Below, piece after piece: positions 33,042 to 42,050 of a DNA stretch of 62,303 nt (the stretch's first letter is position 1; each line of letters begins with the position of its first letter). The notes under the pieces are model-generated. The model was not told where the DNA came from, did not search any database, and saw nothing but the letters and a program-made list of their open reading frames with translations. Made by a program: the position numbers and the translations under genes. The stretch is from contig CAUJGQ010000080.1 of the NCBI GenBank assembly GCA_963170165.1, forward strand, positions 1 to 62,303, written 5' to 3'. This stretch comes from Chloroflexota bacterium. Lineage in GTDB: Bacteria > Chloroflexota > Dehalococcoidia > CAUJGQ01.

Positions 33042-33130
33042 CCGTCGATCAGGAGCGGGCAGATCACAGCACGGCGGCGACGCTGGCAAGGAGTGGTGTC
33101 CCTCTCCTGGCTGCGGGAGCAGCAGTGAGG

Positions 33131-33178
33131 GGTGAAGGGACGGCCTTCACCGGACCGGCTGACCAGCTTTCACGAAAG
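33131..33178. promoter_or_regulatory. Two inverted repeats before the solute-binding protein gene
   Basis: GGTGAAGG (33131-33138) pairs with CCTTCACC (33144-33151) over a 5-nt loop, and CTTTC-AC-GAAAG (33167-33178) overlaps the ribosome binding site. They may be a hairpin or binding sites; neither matches the LacI palindrome upstream exactly. Confidence 0.4.
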
Positions 33179-33186
33179 GACCGGAG

Positions 33187-34827
33187 ATGGAACGGGGGAA
33201 GACAACGCGGCGGACGCTGTTGGGCGGGGCGCTGGCCACGGGCGTGGCGGCGTTCCTGGCGGCCTGTGGTGGCTCGGATGACAAGGAGTCCGGTGGGGCA
33301 ACGGGCGGCGGCCAGGCGGCGGCTACCACCGCAGCCGGTGGCAGTCCCGCGGCGGGTGGCCAGCAGGCCGCAGCGGCGCCCAAGAAGGGCGGCACGCTGA
33401 AGGTGTCGCAGCCGCAGGACCTGGCGCCGGCCGGCATCCCATACGTGCTCAGCCCCACCAACTATCACCTGTACAATCTGGTCTATGACCGGCTGGTGAG
33501 TTACGACACCAAGCTCAACGTCGTGCCGCGCATGGCGCAAAGCTGGGAGTGGTCGCCGGACTTCCTCCAGCTCACCTTCAAGCTGCGGCCGGGGATCAAA
33601 TTCCACAGCGGCCGGGCCTTCACCAGCGAAGACGCCAAGTTCAACCTGGACCGCATCAAGGACCCGGCGCTCAACTCCCAGTGGCGCAACTACGCCGCGC
33701 TGTTCAAGTTCGAGACGCCGGACGCGCAGACGCTGGTGATCAAATTCGACGCGCCGCGCAAGTCCGCCTTTGACGCCATCCCCGGTACCTTCATGGCCGA
33801 CCGCGAGACCATCGACCAGGTGAAGGATGGCAAGGCGTTTGTCGGCACCGGTCCGTTCAAGTTCAAGGAATGGCAGCCCAACGACCACTTCACCGTGGTG
33901 CGCAATCCCGACTACTGGCAGGCGGGCAAGCCGTACCTGGACCAGGTAGATGTCAAGATCACGCCCGATGCTCAGGCAGCCGTGCTGGCGCTGGAGTCCG
34001 GCGGTATCGACTGGCTGACGGGCGCGGAGCCGCAGGACGCCCGCCGGCTGGAGAAGGACAAGAAGTACCAGCTGCTGGTAGCCGACACCGGCGGTGGCTT
34101 CTGGTATGTCGGCATGGATGTCAAGGCGCCGGCGCTGGCGGATAAGCGCGTGCGCCAGGCGCTCGGTTACCTCATCGACCGCAAGCGGCTGATCGATACG
34201 GCGCTGTTCGGCTTTGGCACCCCTGCCTCGGCCCTGTGGCCGGAGTCCTCACCCGCCTTTGACAAGGGGCAGAACGAGTTCTACAGCTACGACCCGGCCA
34301 AGGCGCGGCAGTTGCTCCAGGCCGCCGGATACGACACCAACCAGACGGTGAGTTTTACCCTGTCTAACGCCTATCCGCCCACCCACCCGATGACCGAGGT
34401 CTACCAGCAGGACCTGGCTAAGGCGGGAATAAAGATCAACATCCAGAAGTACGAGCACCCCGTCTACCTGCCCAAGCTCCAGCGCGGTGAGTTTGGCGGC
34501 GCGTGGATGAGCACCATCGGCTTCATGAACTTCCACCCGGCGACGTTCTTCATCTCCGCCTTCCCGGTGCGCATCCCCAACGCCTCCAACTATGTCTCCG
34601 ACCGCTACAAGCAACTGATCGACCTGACCTACGCCGAGACGGACGACACCAAGCTGAAGGCGCAGCTCAAGGAGCTGACCCAGATCATGCTGGATGAGGC
34701 GTTCGTCGTCGCCATTGCCAAGCAGATCGGCGGCGCCTCCGGCCAGACCGTCACCACCACCAAGGTCAAGGGCCTCACCTACGACATGGCCGGCTGGATC
34801 GCGTATGAGGAAGTGTCACTGGGGTAG
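33187..34827 (+). CDS. Family-5 extracellular solute-binding protein (Dpp/Opp-type)
   Basis: 546 aa, lipid-anchored. The N-terminus has a Tat-like RR (TTRRTLLGG) and a lipobox with Cys27 (FLAAC), followed by a Ser/Gly/Ala linker. The mature protein is the SBP_bac_5 fold: WSPDFLQLTFKLRPGIKFHSGRAFTSEDAKFNLDRI, FKEWQPNDHFTVVRNPDYWQAGKPYLDQVDVKI, VRQALGYLIDRKRLI. Family members bind peptides, nickel or other small solutes; the ligand is not known here. It begins the transporter part of the LacI-controlled cluster, 145 nt after the LacI gene. Confidence 0.9.
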   Translation: MERGKTTRRTLLGGALATGVAAFLAACGGSDDKESGGATGGGQAAATTAAGGSPAAGGQQAAAAPKKGGTLKVSQPQDLAPAGIPYVLSPTNYHLYNLVYDRLVSYDTKLNVVPRMAQSWEWSPDFLQLTFKLRPGIKFHSGRAFTSEDAKFNLDRIKDPALNSQWRNYAALFKFETPDAQTLVIKFDAPRKSAFDAIPGTFMADRETIDQVKDGKAFVGTGPFKFKEWQPNDHFTVVRNPDYWQAGKPYLDQVDVKITPDAQAAVLALESGGIDWLTGAEPQDARRLEKDKKYQLLVADTGGGFWYVGMDVKAPALADKRVRQALGYLIDRKRLIDTALFGFGTPASALWPESSPAFDKGQNEFYSYDPAKARQLLQAAGYDTNQTVSFTLSNAYPPTHPMTEVYQQDLAKAGIKINIQKYEHPVYLPKLQRGEFGGAWMSTIGFMNFHPATFFISAFPVRIPNASNYVSDRYKQLIDLTYAETDDTKLKAQLKELTQIMLDEAFVVAIAKQIGGASGQTVTTTKVKGLTYDMAGWIAYEEVSLG

Positions 34828-34889
34828 GTACAGGGAACCATCCGCTGCTCCCCCTCGCCCGCTTCTGTCCCCACATTCGGAGAACGACC

Positions 34890-35837
34890 ATGGGCCGTTA
34901 TCTGGTGCAACGGTTGATGCAGCTGGTGCCGGTGGTGGTGATCACCTCGTTTGTGGTGTTCCTGCTGCTGCGGCTGGTACCGGGTGATCCGGCACGGCTG
35001 CTGGCGGGGGCAGACGCCACCGAAGAGCAGATCACGGCGCTGCGCAAGGACCTGGGGTTGGATGCGCCGCTGCCGGTGCAATATGTGCGCTGGGCTGGCG
35101 ACGTCCTCACCGGCGACCTGGGGCGCAGCTATATCAAGCGCCGCACCGTGACCGAACTGGTGGGCAATGCCCTACCCGCCACCCTGGAACTAACCATCGC
35201 CGCGATGCTGTTAGCAGGGCTGATCGGCGTGCCGTTCGGCATCTTGGCGGGGTTGCGGCCCAACTCGCCCTTTGACCTGGCGCTAGCCGGCTACTCCTCG
35301 CTGGCGCTGGGCATCCCCAACTTTCTGCTGGCGATCATCTTTCTGCTGGTGTTCTCCCTCAATCTCGGCTGGTTCCCGGCGGGCGGGAGGATTGAATTCC
35401 TTGAGGATCCGTTCCGGGCCTGGAAGCATCTGGTGTTGCCCGCCACCGTTCTCGGCATCACCTCCGCTGCCGTCTACTCGCGCTTCGTGCGCTCGGCGAT
35501 GGTGGAGGTGTACAGCATGGATTACATCCGCACGGCCCGGGCCAAAGGGCTGGCGGGCCGCACCATCGTCCTGCGCCACGCCCTGCGCAATGCGCTGCTG
35601 CCGCTGGTTACCGTGCTCGGCATCCAGTTTGGGCGGCTGTTGGGCGGCACGGTCGTCGTGGAGAGCATCTTTGCCTGGCCGGGGATGGGCAGGCTGGCGC
35701 TGGACGCCATCCGTGGTCGCGACTACGTCGTCTTTCAGGCGGTGATCCTGCTGTTGGTGATGGCCTCGGTGGTGATCAACCTGCTGACAGACCTGCTGTA
35801 CGGCGCGCTGGACCCGCGCATCCGGCTGGGGAGGTGA
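34890..35837 (+). CDS. ABC transporter permease (DppB-like)
   Basis: 315 aa, six hydrophobic segments. First permease of a Dpp/Opp-type importer: conserved start MGRYLVQRLMQLVPVVVITSFVVFLLLRLVPGDPARLLAG, and the cytoplasmic EAA-type loop YIRTARAKGLAGRTIVLRHALRNALLPLVT that contacts the ATPase. ATG 34890 is 62 nt after the solute-binding gene. Confidence 0.9.
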   Translation: MGRYLVQRLMQLVPVVVITSFVVFLLLRLVPGDPARLLAGADATEEQITALRKDLGLDAPLPVQYVRWAGDVLTGDLGRSYIKRRTVTELVGNALPATLELTIAAMLLAGLIGVPFGILAGLRPNSPFDLALAGYSSLALGIPNFLLAIIFLLVFSLNLGWFPAGGRIEFLEDPFRAWKHLVLPATVLGITSAAVYSRFVRSAMVEVYSMDYIRTARAKGLAGRTIVLRHALRNALLPLVTVLGIQFGRLLGGTVVVESIFAWPGMGRLALDAIRGRDYVVFQAVILLLVMASVVINLLTDLLYGALDPRIRLGR

Positions 35838-35841
35838 GGCG

Positions 35842-36747
35842 ATGGCCCAGGTGAGCGCTCCCACCCAGCCCGCCGGTGGGCTGGTACGGCGCGGGGACCG
35901 CTGGTCCAAGAACCCATACGTGGAGGCGCTGCGCCGTGCGGCGCGCAAACCGCTCGGCCTGCTCTCGATGACGGTGCTGGGCGCGTTGATCCTGATCGCG
36001 CTGGCGGCGCCGCTGATCGTGCGCGCATCGCCAACCGAGCAGGTCCGCGGTCAGGAGCTGCAATCCCCCTCGGTCAATCACCCCTTTGGCACGGACGAGC
36101 TGGGACGCGACCTGCTGGCGCGCACCGTCTACGGCCTGCGCATCTCCCTGATCGCCGGGGTGTTTGCGGCGGCGGCGGGCGGGGCGCTGGGTGCGGTGCT
36201 GGGAATGCTGGCCGGCTATGCCGGTGGTGTGGTGGATGCCGTGATTATGCGCGTGGTGGATGGGCTGATCGCCTTTCCCACGATTTTGTTCGGCATCGCG
36301 CTGGTGGCAGCCTTCGGTCCGGGGCTCTCCAATATCATGCTGGCGATCGTGATCGTGCAGATCCCCGTCTTTGCCCGCATTGCTCGGGCGGTGACGCTAG
36401 GGGAGAAGAACAAGGACTACGTGACGGCGGCACAATCGCTGGGCGCGGGAGGCGGGCGCATCATCTTCGGCCACATCCTGATCAATGCCCTGCCGCCGCT
36501 GACCGTGCAACTGGCGCTGACCATGGGCTTCTCGGTGTTGCTGGAGTCCAGCCTCAGCTTCCTGGGGATCGGTATTCGTCCGCCCAACCCCAGCCTGGGC
36601 AGTATCCTCGATACCAGCCGCCGCTTCATGCGCGACCACAACTACTATCCGCTCTTCCCCGGCGCCATCCTGACCCTCCTGATCCTGGGCCTCAACTCCC
36701 TGGCCGACACCCTGAACGAAGCGTTGAACCCGAGGAGCAGGAAGTAG
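35842..36747 (+). CDS. ABC transporter permease (DppC-like)
   Basis: 301 aa, partner of the preceding permease (4-nt gap). It has the N-terminal leader typical of DppC (RRAARKPLGLLSMTVLGALILIALAAPLI), the HPFGTDELGRDLLARTVYGLRISL motif, and the coupling loop KDYVTAAQSLGAGGGRIIFGHILINALPPLTVQ. No ATP-binding subunit follows; the next gene is an acyl-CoA dehydrogenase. Confidence 0.9.
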   Translation: MAQVSAPTQPAGGLVRRGDRWSKNPYVEALRRAARKPLGLLSMTVLGALILIALAAPLIVRASPTEQVRGQELQSPSVNHPFGTDELGRDLLARTVYGLRISLIAGVFAAAAGGALGAVLGMLAGYAGGVVDAVIMRVVDGLIAFPTILFGIALVAAFGPGLSNIMLAIVIVQIPVFARIARAVTLGEKNKDYVTAAQSLGAGGGRIIFGHILINALPPLTVQLALTMGFSVLLESSLSFLGIGIRPPNPSLGSILDTSRRFMRDHNYYPLFPGAILTLLILGLNSLADTLNEALNPRSRK

Positions 36748-36792
36748 GGGACAGGGTCACTCCCCGCCTGCCCGCGACTGAAAGGAGCGCCC

Positions 36793-38004
36793 ATGGACTT
36801 TCGTTTCACGCCCGAGCAGGAGGCGTTCCGCGCCGAGGTGCGGGCATTTCTCGACGAGACGTTGACGCCTGCCTTCTGGGCGCACCACGCCGCCCACCGC
36901 GAGCCGGGCTGGTCGCCGGAGTTCTCTATGGCGGCGGCGGCGCGCGGCTGGCTGGGTATCGCCTGGCCCAAGCAGTACGGTGGCCAGGGGCGCGGCACCA
37001 TCGAGCAGATGATCTACATGGAGGAGATGGCCCGCGCCGGCGCGCCCCAGGAGCACCACCGCCGCGCCGTCCAGCAGGTGGGGCCGAGCATCATGCTGTT
37101 CGGCAGCGAGCAGCAGAAGGCGGAGTATCTGCCCGGCATCACTGCTGCTCGTATCTCCTTTGCCATGGGCCTCTCCGAACCGGACGCCGGCTCCGACCTG
37201 GCCAATGTCCAGACCCGCGCCGTGCGCGATGGCGATGAGTACGTCATCACCGGCCAGAAGCGCTTCACCAGCGGCGCCCATTACTCGGACTACCTGTGGA
37301 CGGTGGCCCGCACCGACCCCGACGCCCCCAAGCACCGTGGCATCTCGATGATCATCGTGCCGCTGGACGCTCCCGGCGTCACCGTCCGGCCGCTGATCGA
37401 CCCGATGGGCCGCTATCACTTCAACGAGGTGTACTTGGAAGGGGTGCGGGTGCCGGCCTCCAACCGCGTGGGCGAGGAGAACCGCGGCTGGTACGTCAAC
37501 GCTGCCACGATGGACTTCGAGCGTTCCGGCATCGCCCGTATCGCCTCGCTGCGGAGGTTACTGGACCGTGTGCTCGAGGCGATGCGCGCGGCTCCGGCCT
37601 GGCGATGCGGCACACCGGCACACCACCGCGCCCGCGCGCAACTGGCGGAGCTGGCGGTGGCGGTGGAGACGGTGACACTGCTTGCCTATCGCGTCGGCTG
37701 GTTGCAGGCGGCGGGTAAGGTGCCGAACTACGAGGTGTCGATGGTGAAGAACCTGGCGGCGGAGACGCACCAGCGCCTGATCAACTTTGCCGTCAACTAC
37801 CACGGCCTCGCCGGGCTGTTCGCGATGCAGGGGACGGACCCTGGCTCGTCTGCGGGCGGCGGCGGTGGCGGCGACGACGACGGCGCGGACGGCGGCTGGG
37901 GTCCAGCTTACGTCGCTGCCATCCCGGCCACCATCGCCCAGGGCTCCAGCGAAATCAACCGTAACGTCATCGCCACCCGCGGCCTGGGACTGCCGCTGGG
38001 ATGA
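36793..38004 (+). CDS. Acyl-CoA dehydrogenase with Gly/Asp insertion
   Basis: 403 aa flavoprotein, FAD and ETF dependent. Conserved pieces: MGLSEPDAGSDLANVQTRAV (FAD/acyl-site loop), the GAHYSDYLW strand, and GSSEINRNVIATRGLGLP near the C-terminus. The MCAD catalytic Glu position (YEGT) is QGSS here, while a Glu is present in the helix FERSGIAR, where isovaleryl-CoA dehydrogenase has its base; this points to the latter type of active site. A low-complexity run GSSAGGGGGGDDDGADGG (near residue 355-370) interrupts the C-terminal helical domain and is unusual. Substrate unknown; sits in the catabolic cluster. Confidence 0.85.
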   Translation: MDFRFTPEQEAFRAEVRAFLDETLTPAFWAHHAAHREPGWSPEFSMAAAARGWLGIAWPKQYGGQGRGTIEQMIYMEEMARAGAPQEHHRRAVQQVGPSIMLFGSEQQKAEYLPGITAARISFAMGLSEPDAGSDLANVQTRAVRDGDEYVITGQKRFTSGAHYSDYLWTVARTDPDAPKHRGISMIIVPLDAPGVTVRPLIDPMGRYHFNEVYLEGVRVPASNRVGEENRGWYVNAATMDFERSGIARIASLRRLLDRVLEAMRAAPAWRCGTPAHHRARAQLAELAVAVETVTLLAYRVGWLQAAGKVPNYEVSMVKNLAAETHQRLINFAVNYHGLAGLFAMQGTDPGSSAGGGGGGDDDGADGGWGPAYVAAIPATIAQGSSEINRNVIATRGLGLPLG

Positions 38005-38068
38005 CGGCGGATGAGGCTACCGGCCCGGATGGCGGATACGGGTTCACGCGAACGAAGGGAGCACATGC

Positions 38069-39331
38069 ATGACACTCGCCGCGGGTCCGTTTGCCGGGTT
38101 GCGCGTGGTGGAGTTTGGCCAATACATCGCCGCGCCGTACTGCGCGCAGCTGCTGGCGGACGGCGGCGCCGATGTGATCAAGGTCGAGCCGCTTGAGGGC
38201 GACCCCAACCGCCGCAACGGCCAGATCATTCCCGGCGAGTCGCGCCAGTATCTCAACAAGAATCGGGGCAAGCGATCGCTGTCTGTCAACCTGGCAGACC
38301 CAGAGGTGCTGGCGGCGGTGCAGGCGCTGGTGCACGGGGCAGATATCGTGCTGGTTAACTTCCGCCCCGGGCAGGGGGAGCGGTTGGGGCTGGACTATGC
38401 CACCGTCAGTGCTGCCAACCCGTGCATCATCTACGCCGAGAACACCGCCTTTGGCACGAGGGGACCGATGGCCGGGGCGCTGGGCATGGACATGATGCTT
38501 CAGGCCTTCAGCGGCGTCGCGCACTTGTCTGAGTTGGGGCCACAGCCGCTGCAGGACCCGATCATCGACTACGCCGCCGGGATGCTGCTGGCCTGGGGTA
38601 TCTCCACGGCGCTCTACCACCGGGAGCGCACCGGCGAAGGGCAGAAGATCAACGTTGCCCTGCTCCAGGCGGCGCTGATGTTGCAGAACAACCACCTGAC
38701 CCACGTGGATGCCGTGGACGGCTGGCGCACGCAGTTCCTGGAGTACTATCACCAGGCCAAGGCCGAGCGCCGCCCCTGGTCCGAGGTGATGGCCAAGCGC
38801 GAGTCGATGTTGCCCCACGTCTTCATCCGCTCCTACTACGGCTTTCTGCCCACGGGGGACGGCACGCTCGCCATCTCCGCCGGCGGCCGGCCGATGCAGC
38901 TCCGGCTGATCAAGGTGCTGGGCATCGACGACCCATGGGTCACGCAGCCCGGCTGGATGCCCGATGACGGCCCGGCCCACGCCGCCCGCATCTACGCCGA
39001 GGTGACGGCCAAGCTGGCCCAGCACAGCGCCGAGCACTGGGCGCGCGTCCTCACCGAGGCCGGAGTGCCCGCTGCTGCCGTCAACATCAAAGACGAGATG
39101 CTGGATAACGAGCAGGCCTGGGCCAATGACTTCCTCGTGCGGCTGGAGCACGATGTCGTCGGCGGCCATACCGTCGTCGCCCCGCCCGTGCAGTTCAGCA
39201 AGTCACCGCTGCGTGCCGAACGCGCCGCCCCCCCGCTCGGCCGCGACACCCGCTCGGTGCTGCGCGATGCTGGGCTTGATGAGGAGACCATCGACCGGCT
39301 GGCGGCGGCTGGAGTGGTGCGATCGAGGTGA
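38069..39331 (+). CDS. Family III CoA-transferase (CaiB/BaiF)
   Basis: 420 aa, single-domain. FAGLRVVEFGQYIAAPYCAQLLADGGADVIKVEPLEGDPNRR is the family start; the catalytic Asp is in DPIIDYAAGMLLAWG, and RTGEGQKINVALLQAALMLQNN follows. Likely activates a carboxylic acid substrate with CoA before oxidation by the neighbouring dehydrogenase. The 64-nt gap suggests one transcript. Paralogous to each half of the 831-aa protein at 16.9-19.4 kb. Confidence 0.9.
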   Translation: MTLAAGPFAGLRVVEFGQYIAAPYCAQLLADGGADVIKVEPLEGDPNRRNGQIIPGESRQYLNKNRGKRSLSVNLADPEVLAAVQALVHGADIVLVNFRPGQGERLGLDYATVSAANPCIIYAENTAFGTRGPMAGALGMDMMLQAFSGVAHLSELGPQPLQDPIIDYAAGMLLAWGISTALYHRERTGEGQKINVALLQAALMLQNNHLTHVDAVDGWRTQFLEYYHQAKAERRPWSEVMAKRESMLPHVFIRSYYGFLPTGDGTLAISAGGRPMQLRLIKVLGIDDPWVTQPGWMPDDGPAHAARIYAEVTAKLAQHSAEHWARVLTEAGVPAAAVNIKDEMLDNEQAWANDFLVRLEHDVVGGHTVVAPPVQFSKSPLRAERAAPPLGRDTRSVLRDAGLDEETIDRLAAAGVVRSR

Positions 39332-39464
39332 ACGCGGCATCCCAGGTCCAGCAGCGGACCGCCGGTGGTGAACCGCGACGGATCACCCCGGCCGGTTGTC
39401 CATCCGCCTGCGGCGCCCAGCGCGCACCGGAAGCCGGATCACGAGCCCAGAAAGGAGCGCTCCC

Positions 39465-40508
39465 ATGCCAGCACGCACTGTCCTGATCGTTGGTGGCACG
39501 GGGCCCACCGGCGTACCCATCGTCAATGCCTTCCTGCGCGCCGGGGATGCGGTGGCGATCTATCACACCGGCCGGCACGAGGCGGTGTTTGCCGGGGAGG
39601 TGGAACACCTGCACGGCGACCCGCGCGACACGGCGGATATCACCGAGCAGCTGGGCGGGCGGCGATGGGATATCGCCGTGTGCACCTCTGGGCGGCTGCG
39701 AGCGCTGGCGGAGACGCTCAGCGGCCGCACCGGGCGGCTGGTGGGTATCACCGGCCAGCCGGTGTACCGCGGCTCATTGCGCCCCACACCGGAGGGGCGG
39801 CTGCCGCTGCCGGTGCCGGAGCATGCCGAGCGCCAGCGTGACGCTCAGAACTACACGGGCAAGGTGGCCGAAGGGGAAGACCAACTGCTGGAGCAGCACG
39901 GCCGCCGCGAGTTCGAGGCGGTGATCGTCCGCTATCCCGGCATCTTCGGCCCGCGCGCCCCCATCAACCACGAGTGGGCGGTCGTCAAGCGCGTGCTGGA
40001 TGGCCGGCCGGCGCTGATCCTGCCGCACGACGGCATCACCCACTTTCAGCGCGGCTACATCGACAACGTCGCCCACCTGGTTTACCTGGCCGCCACCCGG
40101 CCGGAAGCGGCGGGGCAGGCCTTCAACAGCGGTGACGAGCGCGTGCTCTCTGCCCGCCGGGTGGCAGAGCTGATCATCGAGGAGCTGGGCAGCGGCATGG
40201 AGCTGGTGGGCGTGCCCGCGCCCTTCTGCCGCGGTGTGTACCCGCTGGCGGAGAAGTCCAACATGATTCTGGACATGTCCAAGGCGCGGAACCTGCTCGG
40301 CTACCGCGACGTGGTGGATGTCGAGACCGCGACCCGCATCACCGCCCGCTGGCTGGCGGACAACCCCATGACCGATGCCGATCTCAATCAAGGGGCGGTG
40401 GCAGGCGCCGGCGCCTTCGATTACGCCCGGGAAGACCGCATCCTTGCCGCTTGGCGGCGGGCGGCGGCGGCGCTGCAGGCAGAGCTGGCGGCGGAGGCGC
40501 GGGCATGA
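39465..40508 (+). CDS. NAD-dependent epimerase/dehydratase-family protein
   Basis: 347 aa, Rossmann start VLIVGGTGPTGVPIVNAF (GxxGxxG). Substrate-binding part resembles extended SDR epimerases/isoflavone-reductase-like proteins (GYIDNVAHLVYLAATRPEAAGQAFNSGDERVLSARRVAELI). A Tyr-x3-Lys pair is seen in NYTGKVAEGE, offset from the usual position, so activity is uncertain. ATG 39465 follows AAAGGAG. The stop overlaps the next start by 4 nt (ATGA). Confidence 0.78.
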   Translation: MPARTVLIVGGTGPTGVPIVNAFLRAGDAVAIYHTGRHEAVFAGEVEHLHGDPRDTADITEQLGGRRWDIAVCTSGRLRALAETLSGRTGRLVGITGQPVYRGSLRPTPEGRLPLPVPEHAERQRDAQNYTGKVAEGEDQLLEQHGRREFEAVIVRYPGIFGPRAPINHEWAVVKRVLDGRPALILPHDGITHFQRGYIDNVAHLVYLAATRPEAAGQAFNSGDERVLSARRVAELIIEELGSGMELVGVPAPFCRGVYPLAEKSNMILDMSKARNLLGYRDVVDVETATRITARWLADNPMTDADLNQGAVAGAGAFDYAREDRILAAWRRAAAALQAELAAEARA

Positions 40509-41308
40509 CGGCAGAGATCCTGGCAGAGCGTGACGGCGGCATCCTCCGGCTGACACTGGCCCGGCCCGAGGCCGGCAACGCCCTCACCTATCCGATGATG
40601 ACAGCGCTGACTGCGCACCTCGCTGCCGCCGGTGATGGCCCCGAGGTGCGCTGCGTGGTGGTGTGCGGCCAGGGGGCGGACTTCTGCACCGGCGAGAGCC
40701 CGCTGGCGGAGGAGCGGGGAGCATGGCCCGCGGCGCTGGCGCACCGCCGTCCGGGAGGCGCCCACGGCGCCGCGCCGCTGCCGGAACAGGTGCTGGTGCG
40801 CACGCTGCGGGCGCTGCCCAAACCGGTGATCGCCGTCGTACAGGGCCGGGCGCTGGGGCTGGGGCTCGACATCGCCTGCGCCTGCGATATCCGCCTGGTG
40901 GCCGCCGATGCGAGCTTCGGCGACCCGCGGGTGACACAGGGCCGCCACGCCGCCACCGGCATCACCTACGTGCTGCCGCGGCTGATTGGCCTGTCACAGG
41001 CGATGCGGCTGTCGCTTCTGGGCGAGCAGATTGATGGCGCGGAGGCGGAGCGCATCGGGCTGGCCTACCGCGCCGTGCCACCCGCTGAGCTGGAGGCCGA
41101 GGCCGGGAAGCTGGCACAGACCGTGGCAGCGATGGCGACCCGCTCGTACGCCGTTATCAAGCAGCAGATTCGTGAGCAACTGGACCTGCCCTACGAGATG
41201 GCGTTGCTGCACTCGCTCGCTGTCCGCCAGACCAACGTAATTGAGGATCGGGCGGAAGGGCAGCGCGCCTTCGCCGAGAAGCGCGCGCCGCGTTATACCG
41301 GCCGCTAG
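40505..41308 (+). CDS. Crotonase-fold protein (enoyl-CoA hydratase/isomerase family)
   Basis: 267 aa. The N-terminal strands and the oxyanion-hole loop (GRALGLGLDIACACDIRLVA) place it in the crotonase superfamily. The two catalytic Glu of crotonase (Glu144 in GGGCE and Glu164 in QPE) are Asp and Arg here (GLGLD, GDPR), so a simple hydratase reaction is doubtful; it may be an isomerase, hydrolase or decarboxylase. Start overlaps the epimerase stop. Confidence 0.82.
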   Translation: MTAEILAERDGGILRLTLARPEAGNALTYPMMTALTAHLAAAGDGPEVRCVVVCGQGADFCTGESPLAEERGAWPAALAHRRPGGAHGAAPLPEQVLVRTLRALPKPVIAVVQGRALGLGLDIACACDIRLVAADASFGDPRVTQGRHAATGITYVLPRLIGLSQAMRLSLLGEQIDGAEAERIGLAYRAVPPAELEAEAGKLAQTVAAMATRSYAVIKQQIREQLDLPYEMALLHSLAVRQTNVIEDRAEGQRAFAEKRAPRYTGR

Positions 41309-41324
41309 CAGGAAGGAGAGGCCC

Positions 41325-42035
41325 ATGACTGCTGCGCCCCCTGCCCTGCTCATCAGCCGCGATGGCGCCGTGCTGCACATCCGCTTCAACCGGCCGGAGC
41401 GGCTGAACGCCCTTGATCCGGAGATGCATGAGCAGGTGATTGACACGCTGCGCGCGGCGGCCACCGACCCTGCCGTCCGCACCGTGGCCTTCTCCGGCGA
41501 GGGGCGGGCCTTCTGTGCCGGGGAGAATCTGGCCGGTGGCGGTCGTGCCGTCCCCGAGCGGCTGCGTCCGCGGATGGTGCCCCTGGAGATCGGTTCGGGA
41601 CCGGTGCTGCTGCATGAGGTGACCACGGCGATCCGCAACTGGCCGGGGCCGGTAGTGGCGTTGCTGCACGGCCACGCCCTCGGCGCCGGCTACGACTACG
41701 CCACCAGTTGTGACTTCCGTGTGGTGACCGAGGATTGCCGCCTGGGCGACCCGCGCGTCCATCGGGCGCTGTGGGCGGCGGAGGGCTGGTCATACAAGAT
41801 CACGCGTCTGCTGGCGGCGGGGTACACCACAAAGCTCCATCTGCTGGGGGAGCCGCTCACCGGAGCTGAGGCGTACCGCATCGGGCTGGCGCACCGGCTG
41901 TACCCAGCGGGGAGCGACCTGCGCATCATTGCCGGAGAGTTTGTCCAGCGCCTCGCTGCCCTGCCCGCAGAGGCGTATGCCGCCACCAAAGCGGCGATGC
42001 TGGGCGAGCTGGACCGGCGCTGGCCGGTGCCGTGA
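41325..42035 (+). CDS. Short crotonase-fold protein, paralogue of the previous
   Basis: 236 aa, somewhat shorter than the usual 255-260 because the C-terminal helix is missing. Reads LLISRDGAVLHIRFNRPERLNALDPEMHEQV, then FSGEGRAFCAGENLAGGG and HGHALGAGYDYATSCDFRVV. As in its neighbour the Glu144 equivalent is Asp and Glu164 is Arg (LGDPRV), so the pair share an altered active site. 16 nt after it, with GGAAGGAG before the ATG. Confidence 0.82.
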   Translation: MTAAPPALLISRDGAVLHIRFNRPERLNALDPEMHEQVIDTLRAAATDPAVRTVAFSGEGRAFCAGENLAGGGRAVPERLRPRMVPLEIGSGPVLLHEVTTAIRNWPGPVVALLHGHALGAGYDYATSCDFRVVTEDCRLGDPRVHRALWAAEGWSYKITRLLAAGYTTKLHLLGEPLTGAEAYRIGLAHRLYPAGSDLRIIAGEFVQRLAALPAEAYAATKAAMLGELDRRWPVP

Positions 42036-42050
42036 CGCAACGGAGCTGCC

